The position numbers and the translations under genes are program-made. Of a DNA stretch of 64,000 nt, positions 10,784-21,040 are shown in pieces. The stretch comes from Prasinococcaceae sp. CCMP 1430 (lineage: Eukaryota > Prasinodermophyta > Palmophyllophyceae > Prasinococcales > Prasinococcaceae). The stretch is from assembly GCA_013416795.1 (NCBI GenBank), contig RQSC01000029.1, positions 345,983 through 409,982 on the forward strand, written 5' to 3'. The stretch's first letter is position 1; each line of letters begins with the position of its first letter. The notes beneath the pieces are model-generated. The model searched no databases, was not told the origin of the DNA, and saw only the letters and a list, made by a program, of their open reading frames with translations.

Positions 10784-12304
10784 TCACTCACGCGCCGCGC
10801 GCCCGCGCCGCGGGAGAGGGGGGTACCACGCGCGCTTGGCGAACTCTTTCTGCTCGGGCTTGAGGGTCTTGTACTTGGAAAAGTCCCTGTCGTGCGTGTA
10901 AGAGAGGCACTGAGGGTCAGGCTCCTCGGTCTCCCCGGGGATGCTCAGCTCGCGGTAGGGCGTGCTCTTGCGCCACAGGTGGTTATGGTTCCAGACAATC
11001 AAATTGATGCGCTCGCCAGAGGTGATGTCGTCCGCACCGTGGCGATGCCTGCCCAAGTGCACCAGGCATCGGCCCTTTTTGTGGCGGTACACGTGCCGCA
11101 ACTTGCGCAAGCGGTTGCCGCCACCCTCATCGGTGTCTTCCCCCATGACGCCGCAGAGAGACAGCCCGGCGCCCTCGAAGTTCTTTCCCAGGCAGGTGTT
11201 GAAAGTGACGTCGGAGTCGTCGGTGTGCATGTCCAGACCCAGGTCCGCCCCCAGCTCGTAGTGCACCAGGAAGGAGTGGTGCGCGTCGAAGCGACAGCCC
11301 TCGGTGGGAAAGAGCATGGCGGCCAGCGGCTGAAGCGCGCGGCGCTGGAGCGCGTCGAGCGTGCCCTCGAGGCCGATCTCGTTGAGAATCAGTCCGTAGG
11401 CATTCATGCTGTTGGGCCTGCGCACCGGCAGCCCGCTGGCCTGATAGTGCTCCGCCTCCTCGACGAGCTTGTCGCAGAAGCTCTCCTTGAGGAAGGCGAA
11501 CGAGTACGCGCCCTCACACTCCTTGGTGAGCAGGCGCGCGAGGCGCGCGCGCCTCTCCTCGGGCGCGAGCCCCTCGTCGAGCACCGCATTCGCGAAGTCC
11601 TCGTCGAACCACTCGTGCGGCAGGCCGCTCGCGTCGGCGCCAAAGAGGCACGCGTGCTTGCGCAGCGGCGCGTAGCGGGCGATGAGCGCATGGCGCTCCG
11701 CATCCTGCCGTGCAACCGCAGCCCACTGCGCGCAGACCTCGGCGTACTGCTCCTCAGGCATGATTCCCTCGGGCCACCTGAGCGGCCGCGACAGCAGCTC
11801 GTGCGCCGCGCGAAGGCAGCCGAGGACGTCGTACTCCCCACGCTCGTTGGGTGGGTAATTCTCCTCGCGGTAGAACACCGGCATCGGCTCGCCGTCATCG
11901 GCGAGCAGCAGGTGTCGCATCACGCCGCGCGCAGCGACGCGCGGCGGTCGCGTGGGAAAGTCGGCTGGCACCGTGAGCGTGAAGCGCACGCCGCGGTCGT
12001 ACGGCCCGCCCGCCGCGCCGCGCACTGTCGCGTCCACCTCCCACGGCCCTTGCGTGGCGCCGTCGGCATTGGGCGCAACGACGACGGCGCGCCGCTCTCC
12101 GCCACCTTCCTCGCCATCACCTGCATCCTCCTCCCCGCCATCGTCTGCTGCCTCCTCGAAGAGGAAGTGCGCGAGCGCACGCGGCTCCGCGGAGAGGCAC
12201 TCGACGTACGCGGGCAGCTCGGCCGCGCGCGCGCCACCCGGGCTCAGGGCGGCGAGCTCCTCGCGCAGCGCCGCGAGCGCTGCGGCGGGGGTCGGCCACC
12301 GCCA
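10784..12304 (-). CDS. UBC-like domain fused to 2OG-Fe(II) oxygenase (PKHD type)
   Basis: A long open frame of about 500 codons. The C-terminal two thirds resembles plant PKHD-type prolyl-hydroxylase-like proteins. It has RPNSMNAYGLILNEIGLE, HHSFLVHYELGADLGLDMHTDDS (HxD iron ligands), then HLGRHRHGADDITSGERINL (distal His and the Arg that binds 2-oxoglutarate). The N-terminal part (GPWEVDATV, then PYDRGVRFTLTVPADFPTRPPRV) has the pattern of a ubiquitin-conjugating (UBC/RWD) fold. The catalytic Cys and HPN are not apparent, so it is likely a non-enzymatic UBC-like module. No in-frame ATG was found before the UBC part and the frame stays open to about 12300, so the start or a first exon is missing from this call. 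It is convergent with the pentapeptide gene. Confidence 0.8.
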   Translation of the reverse strand, partial: WRWPTPAAALAALREELAALSPGGARAAELPAYVECLSAEPRALAHFLFEEAADDGGEEDAGDGEEGGGERRAVVVAPNADGATQGPWEVDATVRGAAGGPYDRGVRFTLTVPADFPTRPPRVAARGVMRHLLLADDGEPMPVFYREENYPPNERGEYDVLGCLRAAHELLSRPLRWPEGIMPEEQYAEVCAQWAAVARQDAERHALIARYAPLRKHACLFGADASGLPHEWFDEDFANAVLDEGLAPEERRARLARLLTKECEGAYSFAFLKESFCDKLVEEAEHYQASGLPVRRPNSMNAYGLILNEIGLEGTLDALQRRALQPLAAMLFPTEGCRFDAHHSFLVHYELGADLGLDMHTDDSDVTFNTCLGKNFEGAGLSLCGVMGEDTDEGGGNRLRKLRHVYRHKKGRCLVHLGRHRHGADDITSGERINLIVWNHNHLWRKSTPYRELSIPGETEEPDPQCLSYTHDRDFSKYKTLKPEQKEFAKRAWYPPLPRRGRAARE

Positions 12305-12418
12305 TCCGCCGTACCGCGGGCGCCGCCGCTGCCGCTGCGCGACACCCTCTAGGGGCGAGCACCCGCAAGAGTCGCGCGAGCATGCACCCGCACCGCGGCG
12401 CGCGTGCGTGCGCGCGCT

Positions 12419-12823
12419 GTGCCGCGGCGCGCCCGCGAGCGAGCGACTGTGTGCGAGCGCCCCGCCTGGCCTCCCTCAGCCACCACCGCCTGGAGGCCGT
12501 GCTGGCGCCCGCCCCCCTTCGCTGCCGGCGCCCGTGCGCCACTGTGGCAGTGGCATTGGCGTGGCGTCACGAAAATTTTGACGCCTGCGAATATGATTTT
12601 TTTTTTTTACTGTCGATGTGCTGGCGGCCTCCAGGCGGTGGTGGCTGAGGGAGGCCAGGCGGAGCGCTCGCACACAGTCGCTCGCTCGCGGGCGCGCCGC
12701 GGCACAGCGCCCGCCCTCTTTCGCTGCCGGCGCCCGTGCGCCACTGTGGCAGTGGCATTGGCGTGGCGTCACGCCAATTTTGACGCCTGCGAATATGATT
12801 TTTTTTTTATACTGTCGATGTGC
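12419..12823. repeat. Composite element: 80-base inverted repeat interleaved with ~120-base direct repeats
   Basis: Arm 1 (12419-12498) and arm 2 (12626-12705) are reverse complements over 80 bases with one mismatch. Between and after them lie two direct copies of a block of about 120 bases (about 12502-12621 and 12705-12823, offset 202). Each ends with TTTTGACGCCTGCGAATATG, a T-run and ACTGTCGATGTGC. The order is arm1-DR1-arm2-DR2. The high identity suggests a recent rearrangement or a foldback/MITE-like element. No transposase is encoded here. Confidence 0.85.
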
Positions 12824-13238
12824 AGCGTTGTGCCTTGCACGTTGCCACTGCGTGTGCACGTCGACGGAAGAGTGTGCCAGTGTATGAATGTGTATCATGT
12901 CATTGTGCGTGTGATATGCGTGTGTGCTCTTCGACGGAAGTATCTGCCAATGTATGAGTGTGTACGTCAGGATGGGTGTGATATGCGTGTGCATGTGAGC
13001 TGGCATGTGCATGCATGTCATGCCACATCACGGGGTGCCAGTGTGTATGTGCCTTCGGGCGAATGCCCAGTGCGCGAAGACTGCCGCTTCTTGTGAAAGA
13101 GCCAGGTAGCACCCTTGGCTTTGCGCAAGATCTCCACAGGCCTGAGCTTGTGCAGCGCTTCGTAGGGCATCTCGACGACCTCGTAATTGCCCCTCTCCTC
13201 GGCTAGAAGGACGCCGACCGCAACTTGAAGGCATGAAG
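12824..13238. other. Intergenic with 70-base tandem repeat; possible ankyrin 3' exon
   Basis: A degenerate two-copy repeat of period 70 starts at 12862 and 12932 (CGACGGAAG...GTGTGATATGCGTGTG). From 13233 down to about 13040 on the minus strand there is a protein-like frame (VAVGVLLAEERGNYEVV, YEALHKLRPVEILRKAKGAT). It could be a further exon of the ankyrin gene, but I could not make a splice join in phase. Confidence 0.4.
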
Positions 13239-13769
13239 TCAGGGTGCGTGGGGCGGATCCCTCACATCTATGCCAGCATCGAGCAAAAGTCGCACGCAAT
13301 CGGTATTGCCCATCGAAGTTGCCTCAGAAAGTAGAGATTGCACCACGTGATCAGAAGGTTTGACATTGGCGCCCGCCGTCAGCAGGAGCTGGAGACAGTC
13401 GACGCGTCCACAGATTGCAGCCACCACCGAGACACGCCCGAGCGCGTCCTTATCAAACCCGACGACGTTAGTCATCGTTAGCCCGTCATCATAGATAGTA
13501 GAGCTGATCTGAATCGCGCACTTGAGAACCTCTGTCTGCCCCTGGTCTGCTGCATATATGACGAGCGTCCAAAAATCACGAGTGTCCTTTGACAGCAACC
13601 ACTCGACCAGCCAACCAACGGCGCTATTCGTGGCGGACCGCGCCGCGTCGCGCTCCTCCCGCGCCGCGCGCACATCCGCAGCATTGGTGCCCAGCGTCTG
13701 CGCAACGAGAAGGAGCGCCTGCCGCGCGCTCTCCGCCCTCGCCGCGCCGTTCGCGCCAGTGCCGTCCAT
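13239..13769 (-). CDS. Ankyrin-repeat protein
   Basis: A 176-residue frame from ATG 13769. Ankyrin units are visible at DFWTLVIYAADQGQTEVLKC, RVSVVAAICGRVDCLQLLLTAGA and SLLSEATSMGNTDCVRLLLDAG, which match the pattern of helix pairs ending in LLL-x-G-A. The N-terminal 60 residues are Ala/Arg-rich and helical in character, without a family match. An AG at 13787-13788 just upstream could be an acceptor, so the gene may have an earlier exon. A downstream exon is also possible (see 12824-13238). Partner and role are unknown; ankyrin repeats only indicate protein binding. Confidence 0.7.
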   Translation of the reverse strand: MDGTGANGAARAESARQALLLVAQTLGTNAADVRAAREERDAARSATNSAVGWLVEWLLSKDTRDFWTLVIYAADQGQTEVLKCAIQISSTIYDDGLTMTNVVGFDKDALGRVSVVAAICGRVDCLQLLLTAGANVKPSDHVVQSLLSEATSMGNTDCVRLLLDAGIDVRDPPHAP

Positions 13770-14855
13770 GTCGCTGTCGTATTTCTCTGCGACGCACAAA
13801 AAATCGCTGCTGTTGGCCCAGTATTTGGTGCCGACTGCCGAGGCCAGGGCCGCGCTCCCGCGAAGGCTCGCCCGGGTCTCCTTGGCGCGGCCGAGGCGGA
13901 ACTGTCGCTGCCGCCTGGTGTCTGCTTCCGCGCGAGGGCGGGGGCGGCGGCGGGCCCAGGGCGCGCGCGCGCGCGTGCAGTGGCACCACTCGCATGCCCT
14001 CTCTCAACCAGCGCGAAGCGATTAAATTTGCCCGTTTACGATCTGACGAAATGCGTAATTATGCAGTTTTATATGACAATGAATGTATTCAAAACATGCA
14101 GAAAGCAATTGGGAAGGCGTCGTCGCCGAGCGAACCTCGCTTCCGCCAGACACGTGGAGCGACGGAGAAGTTCGGGAGAACGGGAAAACACGCCATCGAT
14201 AGCGCTTTTCAATTTTGAATGCATTCTGATGTGTCAATTACTCTCCCGTGGGTGATCTGCGGCCGGGCGCGCGCGCGCGCGGCCGCTGCCACAGCGCGCG
14301 CGGCGCGAGAGGTGCGTCCCCCCCCGCCCCCCTTCCTCCCCTCCAGGGGCGCATCGCGGGGCGATCGCGCGGGCCGATCGCTCGGGCGATCGGTTGCTGC
14401 GGCCGCTGGGGGCGCGCGCTGACACCGCGCGGTCAGCCGCCGCCCGCGAGCGCGCGGAGGCGCGCGGCGGCCGCCACCTCGGACAGCTCCACACGCAGCG
14501 CAGCGTACGGTACACGTACTGTAAGGGTTACAGAAAGGTCCAATGAATAGGGTTATTCTCTGGACCCTGTTTTTAGTTCATGGCGCCTGCGTGCCTGCGG
14601 GGCGCGCCGCGCGCGGTTTTTTTTTCCGGTCTTGCCGCTTTTCGCGGCGATTGCCGCGGCGCGCGCCCCGAATTTCATTGTGGATGTAACCCGCGCGCCA
14701 GCAAGCCCGGCGGCGGAAAATGCGCTGAAACACCAGATCTGAAACACCAGATCTCTTATCCGCGCGTGCAGCGAGGGGTGCGGCGGCGAGGGCGAGGGCG
14801 CATGTGAGAGCGGCCACAGTTGCGCCACAAGCCGCGCGGGGCGAGGGCGCGGGCG
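13770..14855. other. Intergenic between divergent ankyrin and SERCA genes
   Basis: No gene recognised. It holds an AT-rich island (about 14020-14240) ending in a dispersed-motif copy AATGCATTCTGATGTG (14218-14233), a GGGCGATCG cluster near 14355, and a short direct repeat (GAAACACCAGATCT twice near 14726). Regulatory sequence for the Ca2+ ATPase may lie in the last 300 bases, but no TATA box is obvious. Confidence 0.45.
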
Positions 14856-17800
14856 ATGGCGCCTTCGCCCGATGGCGGCGCCGCCGACAAGCCCGAGGTG
14901 TTCCCCGCGTGGTGTGAGGACGCCGAAGACGTCCTCGACTTCCACGGCGTCGATGACGTCGGAAAGGGGCTGAGCTCTTCACAGGTGCGCTCGCGGCGGT
15001 GCTCGCGCGCTCAGCCGGCGCAGGGGTACGCGTGTATGCGGCATGGGGCGCACTTCGCGGCCCCCGCATTCTGCACGCCTCTACCGCGGAGTCCTGTGGC
15101 GCGGATCTGATCGCAGCCGGCGCGCTTCGAGGCTGACATGGCCGCGGCTGACCCGCGCGCACCCACGCGCGTGCAATCTGGTAACAGGTGGCTGAGCAGC
15201 GCGCCAAGTACGGTGCGAATGAGCTCGAGCACGAAGAGGCCTCGTCGTTGTGGGAGCTCGTCCTCGAGCAGTTCGACGACATCTTGGTGAAGATCCTGCT
15301 GGCGGCGGCCGCCGTGAGCTTTGGCCTCGCGTACGTCGACGATGCGGCCGCCGAGGAGGGTTGGACGGCATACGTCGAGCCGCTGGTCATCCTCCTCATC
15401 CTCATCCTGAATGCGATCGTGGGGGTGTGGCAGGAGAGCAACGCAGAGAGTGCTCTCGAGGCTCTCAAGGAGATGCAGAGCGAGCACGCGTCGGTCGTCC
15501 GCGACGGTCAGCGCAACGGCCATCTGCCGGCGAGCGAGCTCGTTCCTGGCGATATTATCGAGCTGCGCGTGGGCGACAAGGTGCCGGCAGACTGCCGCGT
15601 GCTCGAGCTCAAGACCGCGACGCTACGGGCGGAGCAGGCGAGCCTCACGGGAGAGTCCGTGGCCGTGCTCAAGCAGACCGAGCCGGCCGGCGCGGAGGAC
15701 TGCGAGATTCAGGCCAAGGACTCGATGCTCTTCGCTGGCACCGCCGTTGCCAACGGCGCATGCGTCGCCGTGGTGAACTCGATCGGTATGGCCACGGAGA
15801 TCGGAAAGATCCAGGCGTCCATCCAGGAGGCCAAGGAGGAGGAGGAGGACACCCCCCTCAAGAAGAAGCTCGACGAATTCGGCGAGCTGCTCACGCAGGT
15901 GATCGGCATCATCTGCCTCATCGTTTGGATCATCAACTACGAGCACTTCCTCCAGATGGAGTTTGACGACTGCTGCTGGATGCCGACGAAAGTCTCTTTC
16001 GACTTTGGCAAGTGCACCTACTACTTCAAGATCGCTGTGGCTCTGGCGGTGGCTGCCATTCCTGAGGGCCTTCCCGCGGTCATTACGACCTGCCTCGCGC
16101 TCGGCACGCGCAAGATGGCCCAGCAAAACGCCATCGTGCGAAAGCTGCCGTCCGTGGAGACGCTCGGCTGCACGACGACCATCTGCTCCGACAAGACCGG
16201 CACACTAACCACCAATCAGATGAGCGTGGTGCGCATGGTGGCCCTCGGCAAGTCCGGCACTTCTGACATGCGCGCGTACGAGGTCACGGGCGCAACCTAC
16301 AACCCGCTCGAAGGCGATGTGGTCGGGCTGCCCGCCAAGATGGACCCGGCGCTCACCGCCATTTCTACGGTCGCCTCGGTGTGCAACGACTCGCGCATCC
16401 AGTTGGACGCAAGCAAGCAGGTGTACCATGCCATCGGCATGCCCACTGAGGCGGCGCTGTGCGTGCTGGTTGAAAAGATGGGACTGCCAGATGCCGCTGA
16501 AAACAAGGCGGTCATCGACGGCGCCAATGGATGCGAACCCGTCAACGCCGCCTGGCGCGAAAAGTTTAGGCGCCTGGCGACCCTCGAGTTCGATCGCAAC
16601 CGCAAGTCGATGTCTGTGCTCGCCGCGATGGGCGGTGGCAGCAGCAACGGCACCGTGCCGCCGTCCCCGGGACGTCGCTCGGGTCGCCTCGCGGCCAAGA
16701 CCGACGCCGCGGGCGCTGTGACCACGCTCCTCGTGAAAGGCGCGCCGGAAAACGTGCTCGAACGCTGCTCGCAAATGATGCGCGCCGATGGCTCTGTGGT
16801 GCCGCTCGCGGCCGCCGACAAGGAGGCGCTGCTCGAGACCGTTGAGGACATGGCGTCCGACGCGCTGCGCACGCTCTGCCTCGCCATGAAGACGGGCTCC
16901 GCGCTTGGAAAGCTCGACGGATACACGGGCGCAGAGCACTCGGCGCACGGCATGCTCGCCGATCCCGAAGGGTACGAGGCCATCGAGAGCGGGCTCACGT
17001 TTGTGGGTCTCGTGGGCCTTCGCGACCCGCCACGCCCGGAGGTACGCGACTCGATGGTCGCGTGCAAAGCCGCCGGCATCCGTGTGATCGTCATCACCGG
17101 CGACAACAAGAAGACCGCCGAGTCGATCTGCCGTGACATCGGCGTCTTCAGCGCCGACGAGGACCTCTCTGGCAAGTCCGTGACCGGACGTGAGTTCGCC
17201 GCGATGCCCGAAGCGGACCAGATCGCCATGCTATCGGGCGGCGGCGGTCGGGTGTTCTCTCGCGCCGAGCCCCGCCACAAGCAGGACATCGTGCGCCTGC
17301 TCAAGGGCCAAGGGGAGGTCGTGGCCATGACTGGCGACGGCGTCAATGATGCTCCCGCCCTCAAGCTCGCCGACATCGGCATCGCCATGGGCATCGCGGG
17401 CACTGAGGTCGCCAAGGAAGCGTCGGATATGGTGCTTGCGGACGACAATTTCCAGACGATCGTGGCGGCCGTGGGCGAGGGGCGTTCCATCTACGCCAAC
17501 ATGCAGGCCTTCATCCGTTACATGATCTCGAGCAACATCGGCGAGGTTTTCTCCATTTTCTTCACGGCTGCGCTCGGCATGCCCGAGGGCCTCATTCCTG
17601 TGCAGCTGCTCTGGGTCAACCTCGTGACCGACGGCCCCCCAGCCACTGCGCTGGGCTTCAACCCGGCGGACATCGACACGATGCGTCGCCCGCCGCGCTC
17701 TGCGAGCGACTCGCTGATCACGCCCTGGGTGTTCCTGCGCTACATGGTAGTGGGCACCTACGTGGGCGCCGCCACCGTCGGAATCTTTGCCGTGTGGTAC

Positions 17801-18307
17801 ACGAGCAGCGAGTTCATGGGCATCGACCTCAGCGGCGATGGCCACACGGTCGTGAGCATGTCGCAGCTCATGGCGTGGGACAAGTGCGGTGCCGGCGGCC
17901 AGCTCTGGGAGGGCTTCACGGCATCGGCGTACTCGACGTACGGCGGCGATGCGATTGGGCCCTTCGATGACCCGTGCGACTACTTTGGCAAGGGCAAGGC
18001 CAAGGCCAGCACGCTGTCGCTCAGCGTTCTCGTGGCCATCGAGATGTTCAACGCGCTCAACGCGCTGAGCGAGGATCACAGCCTTGTGACGATGCCGCCG
18101 TGGGTGAACCCGTACCTCCTGGTTGCCATGGCCGTGTCCTTCGGCCTGCACTTCCTGATCCTTTACGTGCCGGCGATGGCGAACATTTTCTCCATCGTGC
18201 CGCTGTCCTTCGAGGAGTGGATGCTCGTACTCGCGTTTTCGGCGCCCGTCATCCTCATTGACGAGGTGCTGAAATTCGCCGCACGCAACTACATGCACCG
18301 CCTGTGA
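14856..18307 (+). CDS. P-type Ca2+ ATPase, SERCA (P-IIA) type, two exons
   Basis: Pumps Ca2+ across an internal membrane, typically the ER, at the cost of ATP. Exon 1 is 14856-14984 (43 codons, starting [16 protein letters not shown]) and exon 2 is 15188-18307, phase 0; 1082 residues, slightly longer than the usual 1000. Visible landmarks are TGES (actuator domain), PEGLP near residue 335 in M4, DKTGTLT with the phosphorylated Asp near residue 378, [11 protein letters not shown] (nucleotide domain), [12 protein letters not shown] (hinge) and [18 protein letters not shown] in M6, which is typical of P-IIA pumps. There is no C-terminal calmodulin-binding extension. A Ser/Pro/Arg insert (residues about 525-545, [16 protein letters not shown]) lies in the nucleotide domain. 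ATG 14856 gives a normal short N-terminus. Confidence 0.95.
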
Positions 18308-19785
18308 GCTGCGTCGATCGACGTGGGCGCGGGCTCAGGGTCTTGGACATGAACCACATGGGCGGCGCGGAGCTCGCCGGCGCGGTCGCTGCGCGGTTCT
18401 TCGAGCGAGGCGCTCGCGGTGGGCGAGAGGAGCCACGAGCGGCGCGTGCGGGGACTGCGCGCGCTCCAATATGACAAAGACGATATATGAAACCGCCACC
18501 GGCAGCCCGCTCTCAGTGAGCACTTTCGCACGTGCATGCCCTCGCCCAGGCGCGCGCACTACTGTCAGCGCAGTGGTGGCACGCGCCAGCTCGCCGCGCG
18601 GTCCATCATAGGGCATACGTGCCGTCGCATTGCATCTGCTGTCCCTCTCGTAGGTAGACGTTCAGTACTGTACCACCAAATGGCATGCAAAAGGACCAAT
18701 TCCCCCCTTCCCACCAGACCGACGGCAGATCCGCACGCACCCCTCCCTCCGAACCTGCACACCAACCAAGACGGAAACTCGTCAGGGCGCCAGCACAAGC
18801 CGTCCAGCCAGGGTCGCGTGCCGCGTTCGTCGCCTCCCGGCCGCACGCCTGCGTCGCGTGCCCTTGGTCGGCCGGGCCGCCATGCGGACGCCAATTGGGG
18901 ACCGTTGGTTGGTTGGTCGGTTCCGCAAACGCATGCGTCCTGCGCCGCCGCGCGCGCGTTCCCTGCCGCGCAGCCCCTGCCAACTGCCACGTCAGCTGCT
19001 GAGGACGCCACGTGGCCACGCGTTTCTCGGCTGGCGCGCCTGCTCCGTCACCGCCGCCTCGCTCCCCAACCCCCTTCCTGCGAGCGAGCGAGGGCGGTGA
19101 GCGCGCTTGGAAAAGTTGGCAAAGTGCTGGCTGGCTGGCTGGCTGGCTGGGGGTGGGGGTGGGTGGGGGTGGGGTTGGGGGGGGGTTCGGAGATACGCCA
19201 GGTGGAGCCTGGGGATTCGGCCCCTCATACCCAGCCACACATCCACGCGCGCGCATGCCCGCATACACGCACGCGTGCGTGCACGCACGCACACACAGAG
19301 CAGACGCACACACTCACGCACCCACACGCCCACACCTCCCCCGCGCCAGCGCGCGGTCACGTCAGGTGATGGGCGGGTACGCGCTGCCGCTGCTGCTGCT
19401 GCGCGCGCCCGCGCCGCTCGCGCCAGCTCAGCGCGCGCGCAGATGAGGTTTCGGATTGCGCTGCGCGCCGAAATAACAATGCAATGCGTTTTGATGGGGG
19501 CGCGTTCCCCGAACGCGCGCGCGCGCGCGCGCGCAGGCGCGTGCGCGCGCGTCGCGAGGGCGACGGCCGGGGGAAAAGCGCGGACGGGCGCGGATTTCGC
19601 GAGCGCGCTCCGCGAGCCCCCTGCGGCGCAAGCACCTGCGCGCGCGCGCGCGCGCGCGAGCGCGCGCGGGGAAGAGGGGGCGCCTGCGCGCAGCGCGTCG
19701 CCACAACGCGCGCACAGTGCAGCTGCAGCTCCAGCCGCCGCCGCAACCAGCAAACTCTCCGATCCCAACCGCCGCGTCTGTCACC
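18308..19785. other. Intergenic with microsatellites
   Basis: No gene supported. It contains (CTGG)n followed by G/T-rich DNA (about 19126-19190), alternating CA/CG tracts (about 19250-19345), a dispersed-motif copy CAATGCGTTTTGATGG (19482-19497) and long GCGC runs. Many overlapping open frames exist only because stop codons are rare at this GC content. Confidence 0.5.
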
Positions 19786-20686
19786 ATGGGCCGCAGCCTG
19801 ACCCTCAAGCTCAACGCCGCCGGCGACGCGAATGCGCAGTCGGGCGGCGCGAGCCTCACCACCATGGCCGGGGACGTCAAGGTGGGCCTCACCACCGCGT
19901 CGATGTACGTGCGCGCGGGGGCGCGCGCGCGCGCATGCGCCCGTGGGCGCTCGCACGCGTGGAGGGGGCGCTTGGCGCGTGCGATGGCGCGCTAGAGCGA
20001 GAAAGGCGTGCGCGCGCCTGCGCTCGCGCCTGCCTGCTCCTGCGCGCAGCGGGGCGCGAGCGCGGGGCAGGTTCGCGCGCGAGGGTTAGGGGGCGTTTCG
20101 TGCGCGGGCGTGCCGGCACTGCTCGCGCCCGAGGCTGACGCGCGCGCACACGATCTCCCGCAGCTCGAAGGACTCGATGCCCCAGTCGGCGGTCCTGTCC
20201 CTGTCGGTGCCCGGCCGCGACGACGACCACCCCGCCTTTGGCCTGGACTACGACACCGCCGACGGCAGCTCCAGGTTCGTCGTCAACCAGAGCATGAACG
20301 TCGAGGGCAAGGCGCTCGACGTCGAGCTCTCGGGCAACACCAAGGGTGGCGCCGCCATCGAGGTGTCGCACGACCTCGGTGCCGACATCGGCACCGTGTC
20401 CGTGTCCCACGACTTCAAGTCGGGCAACCAGAGCGTCGGGCTGGACTGGTCCAAGGACGCCCTGACGCTCAAGCCGCGCTTCAACCTGGCGGACAACTCG
20501 TACTCCGTCTCTGCCACGCAGTCGGGCGTGGGCCGTGACGGCGACGAGCTGACGCTCTCGTACAACTCGGCGCAGGACGTCTCTGCCACGTACAAGGTCG
20601 ATGACCTCAGCGTTGGCCTGTCGAGCAACATCAACAACATGGCGCCCAAGCTGTCGCTCAGCTACAGCTCGAGTTTCGACATCTGA
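19786..20686 (+). CDS. Putative beta-barrel protein, two exons, family not recognised
   Basis: Exon 1 is 19786-19908 (41 codons) and exon 2 is 20171-20686, phase 0; 212 residues. The start is GTCACCATGG, a good context (MGRSLTLKLNAAGDANAQ). The protein is almost entirely alternating polar/hydrophobic strands: SAVLSLSVPG, SSRFVVNQSMNVEG, AAIEVSHDLGADIGTVSVS, NQSVGLDWS, ALTLKPRFN, SYSVSATQSG, and it ends PKLSLSYSSSFDI. A C-terminal aromatic-ending strand fits an outer-membrane barrel of mitochondrion or plastid. It lacks a cleavable N-terminal leader. It does not clearly match VDAC, Tom40 or OEP sequences as I know them. The acceptor choice (CTCGAAG|GAC at 20171) is the only nearby one that keeps phase. 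Confidence 0.6.
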
Positions 20687-21040
20687 GGACGCCGCGCTGG
20701 GCTGTGCCAGGGTGCCTCGCTCGATGTCCAATAGTTTCACAGGGTCGCGCACAAACATGGTGCGCGAGAGGACACGATGCAGTGCAGGTGGCATCTTAGA
20801 AATGTAAGAAATTTTGCATATACAAACACGCAAGGGATTTCGCGCGTCGTATGCCTCCGGAAGCTCGTCGTTGGCCGGCGGGAATGCCACGTGCGCCGCG
20901 TCGCGCTCGTCTGTGCGCGCGCGACGAGGTGGCCAGGCGCGGCAGCAGGACCGGCGTTGCATGCACGCGTGCGCACATCCGAGGTCTCGTCGCCGTCACG
21001 CTGCAAGCGCAGGCCACCCCCGCGCTCGCCAGCTCCCTGG
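20687..21040. other. Intergenic, convergent 3' ends
   Basis: This is the short space between the barrel-like gene and the minus-strand 473-codon frame. An AT-richer patch lies at about 20795-20845. No gene seen. Confidence 0.4.

Noticed and set aside
10616-12352. 578-codon plus-strand frame
   Set aside because: It is the antisense of the 2OG oxygenase gene, whose motifs are unmistakable on the minus strand.
12900-13020. Minus-strand His/Thr-rich frame
   Set aside because: Produced by TG-rich tandem repeat; no independent support.
17231-18298. 355-codon minus-strand frame inside SERCA
   Set aside because: Shadow of the ATPase coding sequence.
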